This document shows positions 5,719 to 6,078 of a DNA stretch of 6,078 bases, piece by piece. Each line of letters starts with the position of its first letter. Position 1 is the stretch's first letter. The notes under the pieces were generated by a model that saw nothing but the letters and a program-made list of their open reading frames with translations, did no database searches and had not been told where the DNA came from. This DNA is from Lachnospiraceae bacterium (GTDB lineage Bacteria > Bacillota_A > Clostridia > Lachnospirales > Lachnospiraceae), in NCBI GenBank assembly GCA_017540915.1, contig JAFYAD010000341.1, forward strand, positions 1 to 6,078, in the 5' to 3' direction. The position numbers were made by a program, and so were the translations under genes.

Positions 5719-6078
5719 GTGGCAGATCATTACATTGAAAACGAGAGCCTTCGGGTAGGGATAAACGAACATGGTGCCGAGATGGTGAGCATCGTGGAAA
5801 AAGGTGAGATGAGGGAATATATGTGGAACGGAGACCCGGCATACTGGGGCAGGATCTCTCCGGTCCTTTTTCCGTTTGTGGGCAAACTTAACGGACAGAA
5901 ATATGTTCACAATGGAGTTACATACGGTGATATCCCGCAGCACGGATTTGCGAGGGATATGCATTTTAACATGGTTGAAAAGCTTGATAACACTGTATTT
6001 TTCGAGCTGTATCCGGATGACGGATTGAGGAGCCGTTATCCCTTTGAGTTCAAACTCAGGATAGGATACAGAGTTGAG
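5719..6078 (+). CDS. LacX-like aldose 1-epimerase family protein, 3' truncated by window edge
   Basis: The frame is open from GTG 5719 (or ATG 5713) to the end of the window, giving 120 residues; the family usually runs to about 290. Aldose 1-epimerases (mutarotases) interconvert the alpha and beta anomers of sugars in the cytoplasm. Visible family features are 'HGAEMVSI' near the N-terminus, 'YMWNGDPAYWGRISPVLFP' (about 33-51, where Arg45 matches the conserved substrate-binding Arg), 'VGKLNG', and PQHGFARD (73-80), where His75 is the likely counterpart of the first conserved active-site His of GalM. The 'WNGDPxYW...PxLFP...PQHGFARD' pattern is typical of the LacX branch rather than classical GalM. 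The second His and the catalytic Glu lie beyond the window, so activity cannot be judged. It starts 13 bases after the kinase stop and is probably in the same operon. The anomeric substrate is unknown. Confidence 0.85.
   Translation, partial: MADHYIENESLRVGINEHGAEMVSIVEKGEMREYMWNGDPAYWGRISPVLFPFVGKLNGQKYVHNGVTYGDIPQHGFARDMHFNMVEKLDNTVFFELYPDDGLRSRYPFEFKLRIGYRVE

Noticed and set aside
5135..5842. A 235-residue open frame on the minus strand
   Set aside because: It lies antisense to the kinase and epimerase genes, has low-complexity Ser/Ala/Pro-rich composition, no family resemblance, and is explained by codon bias of the plus-strand genes.
5665..5964. A 99-residue minus-strand frame at the kinase-epimerase junction
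   Set aside because: It is antisense to the conserved epimerase coding region, which has clear family motifs; no credible ribosome binding site or homology.

Overview
The window reads as chromosomal DNA from a Gram-positive member of the Clostridia, most likely Lachnospiraceae-like. This is inferred from the gene families and the purine-rich Shine-Dalgarno sites, not from a marker gene. Base composition looks moderate by eye. All genes are on the plus strand and tightly packed. I see no tRNA, rRNA, CRISPR array, insertion sequence or phage gene.

Left part (1-3330): the 3' end of a gene for a GerM-type protein carrying two GerMN modules (5' end outside the window). After 19 bases comes a complete comEC, encoding the 809-residue DNA-uptake channel with its C-terminal metallo-beta-lactamase-like domain. 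No terminator separates them, so they are probably co-transcribed.

Middle (3331-3518): the only sizeable non-coding stretch, about 190 bases. It holds a near-perfect 12-bp inverted repeat (3351-3380), a strong Shine-Dalgarno-like sequence with no convincing gene (3381-3388), a near-consensus vegetative promoter with an extended -10 (3420-3448), and a leader of about 65 bases.

Right part (3519-6078): a DUF4349-type lipoprotein that appears anchored in the membrane at both ends, then a PfkB-family 1-phosphofructokinase (FruK-like), then the 5' part of a LacX-like aldose 1-epimerase, cut by the window edge. The gaps of 30 and 13 bases have no terminator, so one transcript from the 3420-3448 promoter could cover all three. 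The two sugar genes suggest hexose or hexose-phosphate handling. No PTS transporter or regulator is visible, so the substrate stays open.

I found no convincing undescribed multi-gene system. The least explained parts are the regulatory features between comEC and the lipoprotein gene, and the lipoprotein's unusual composition and topology.
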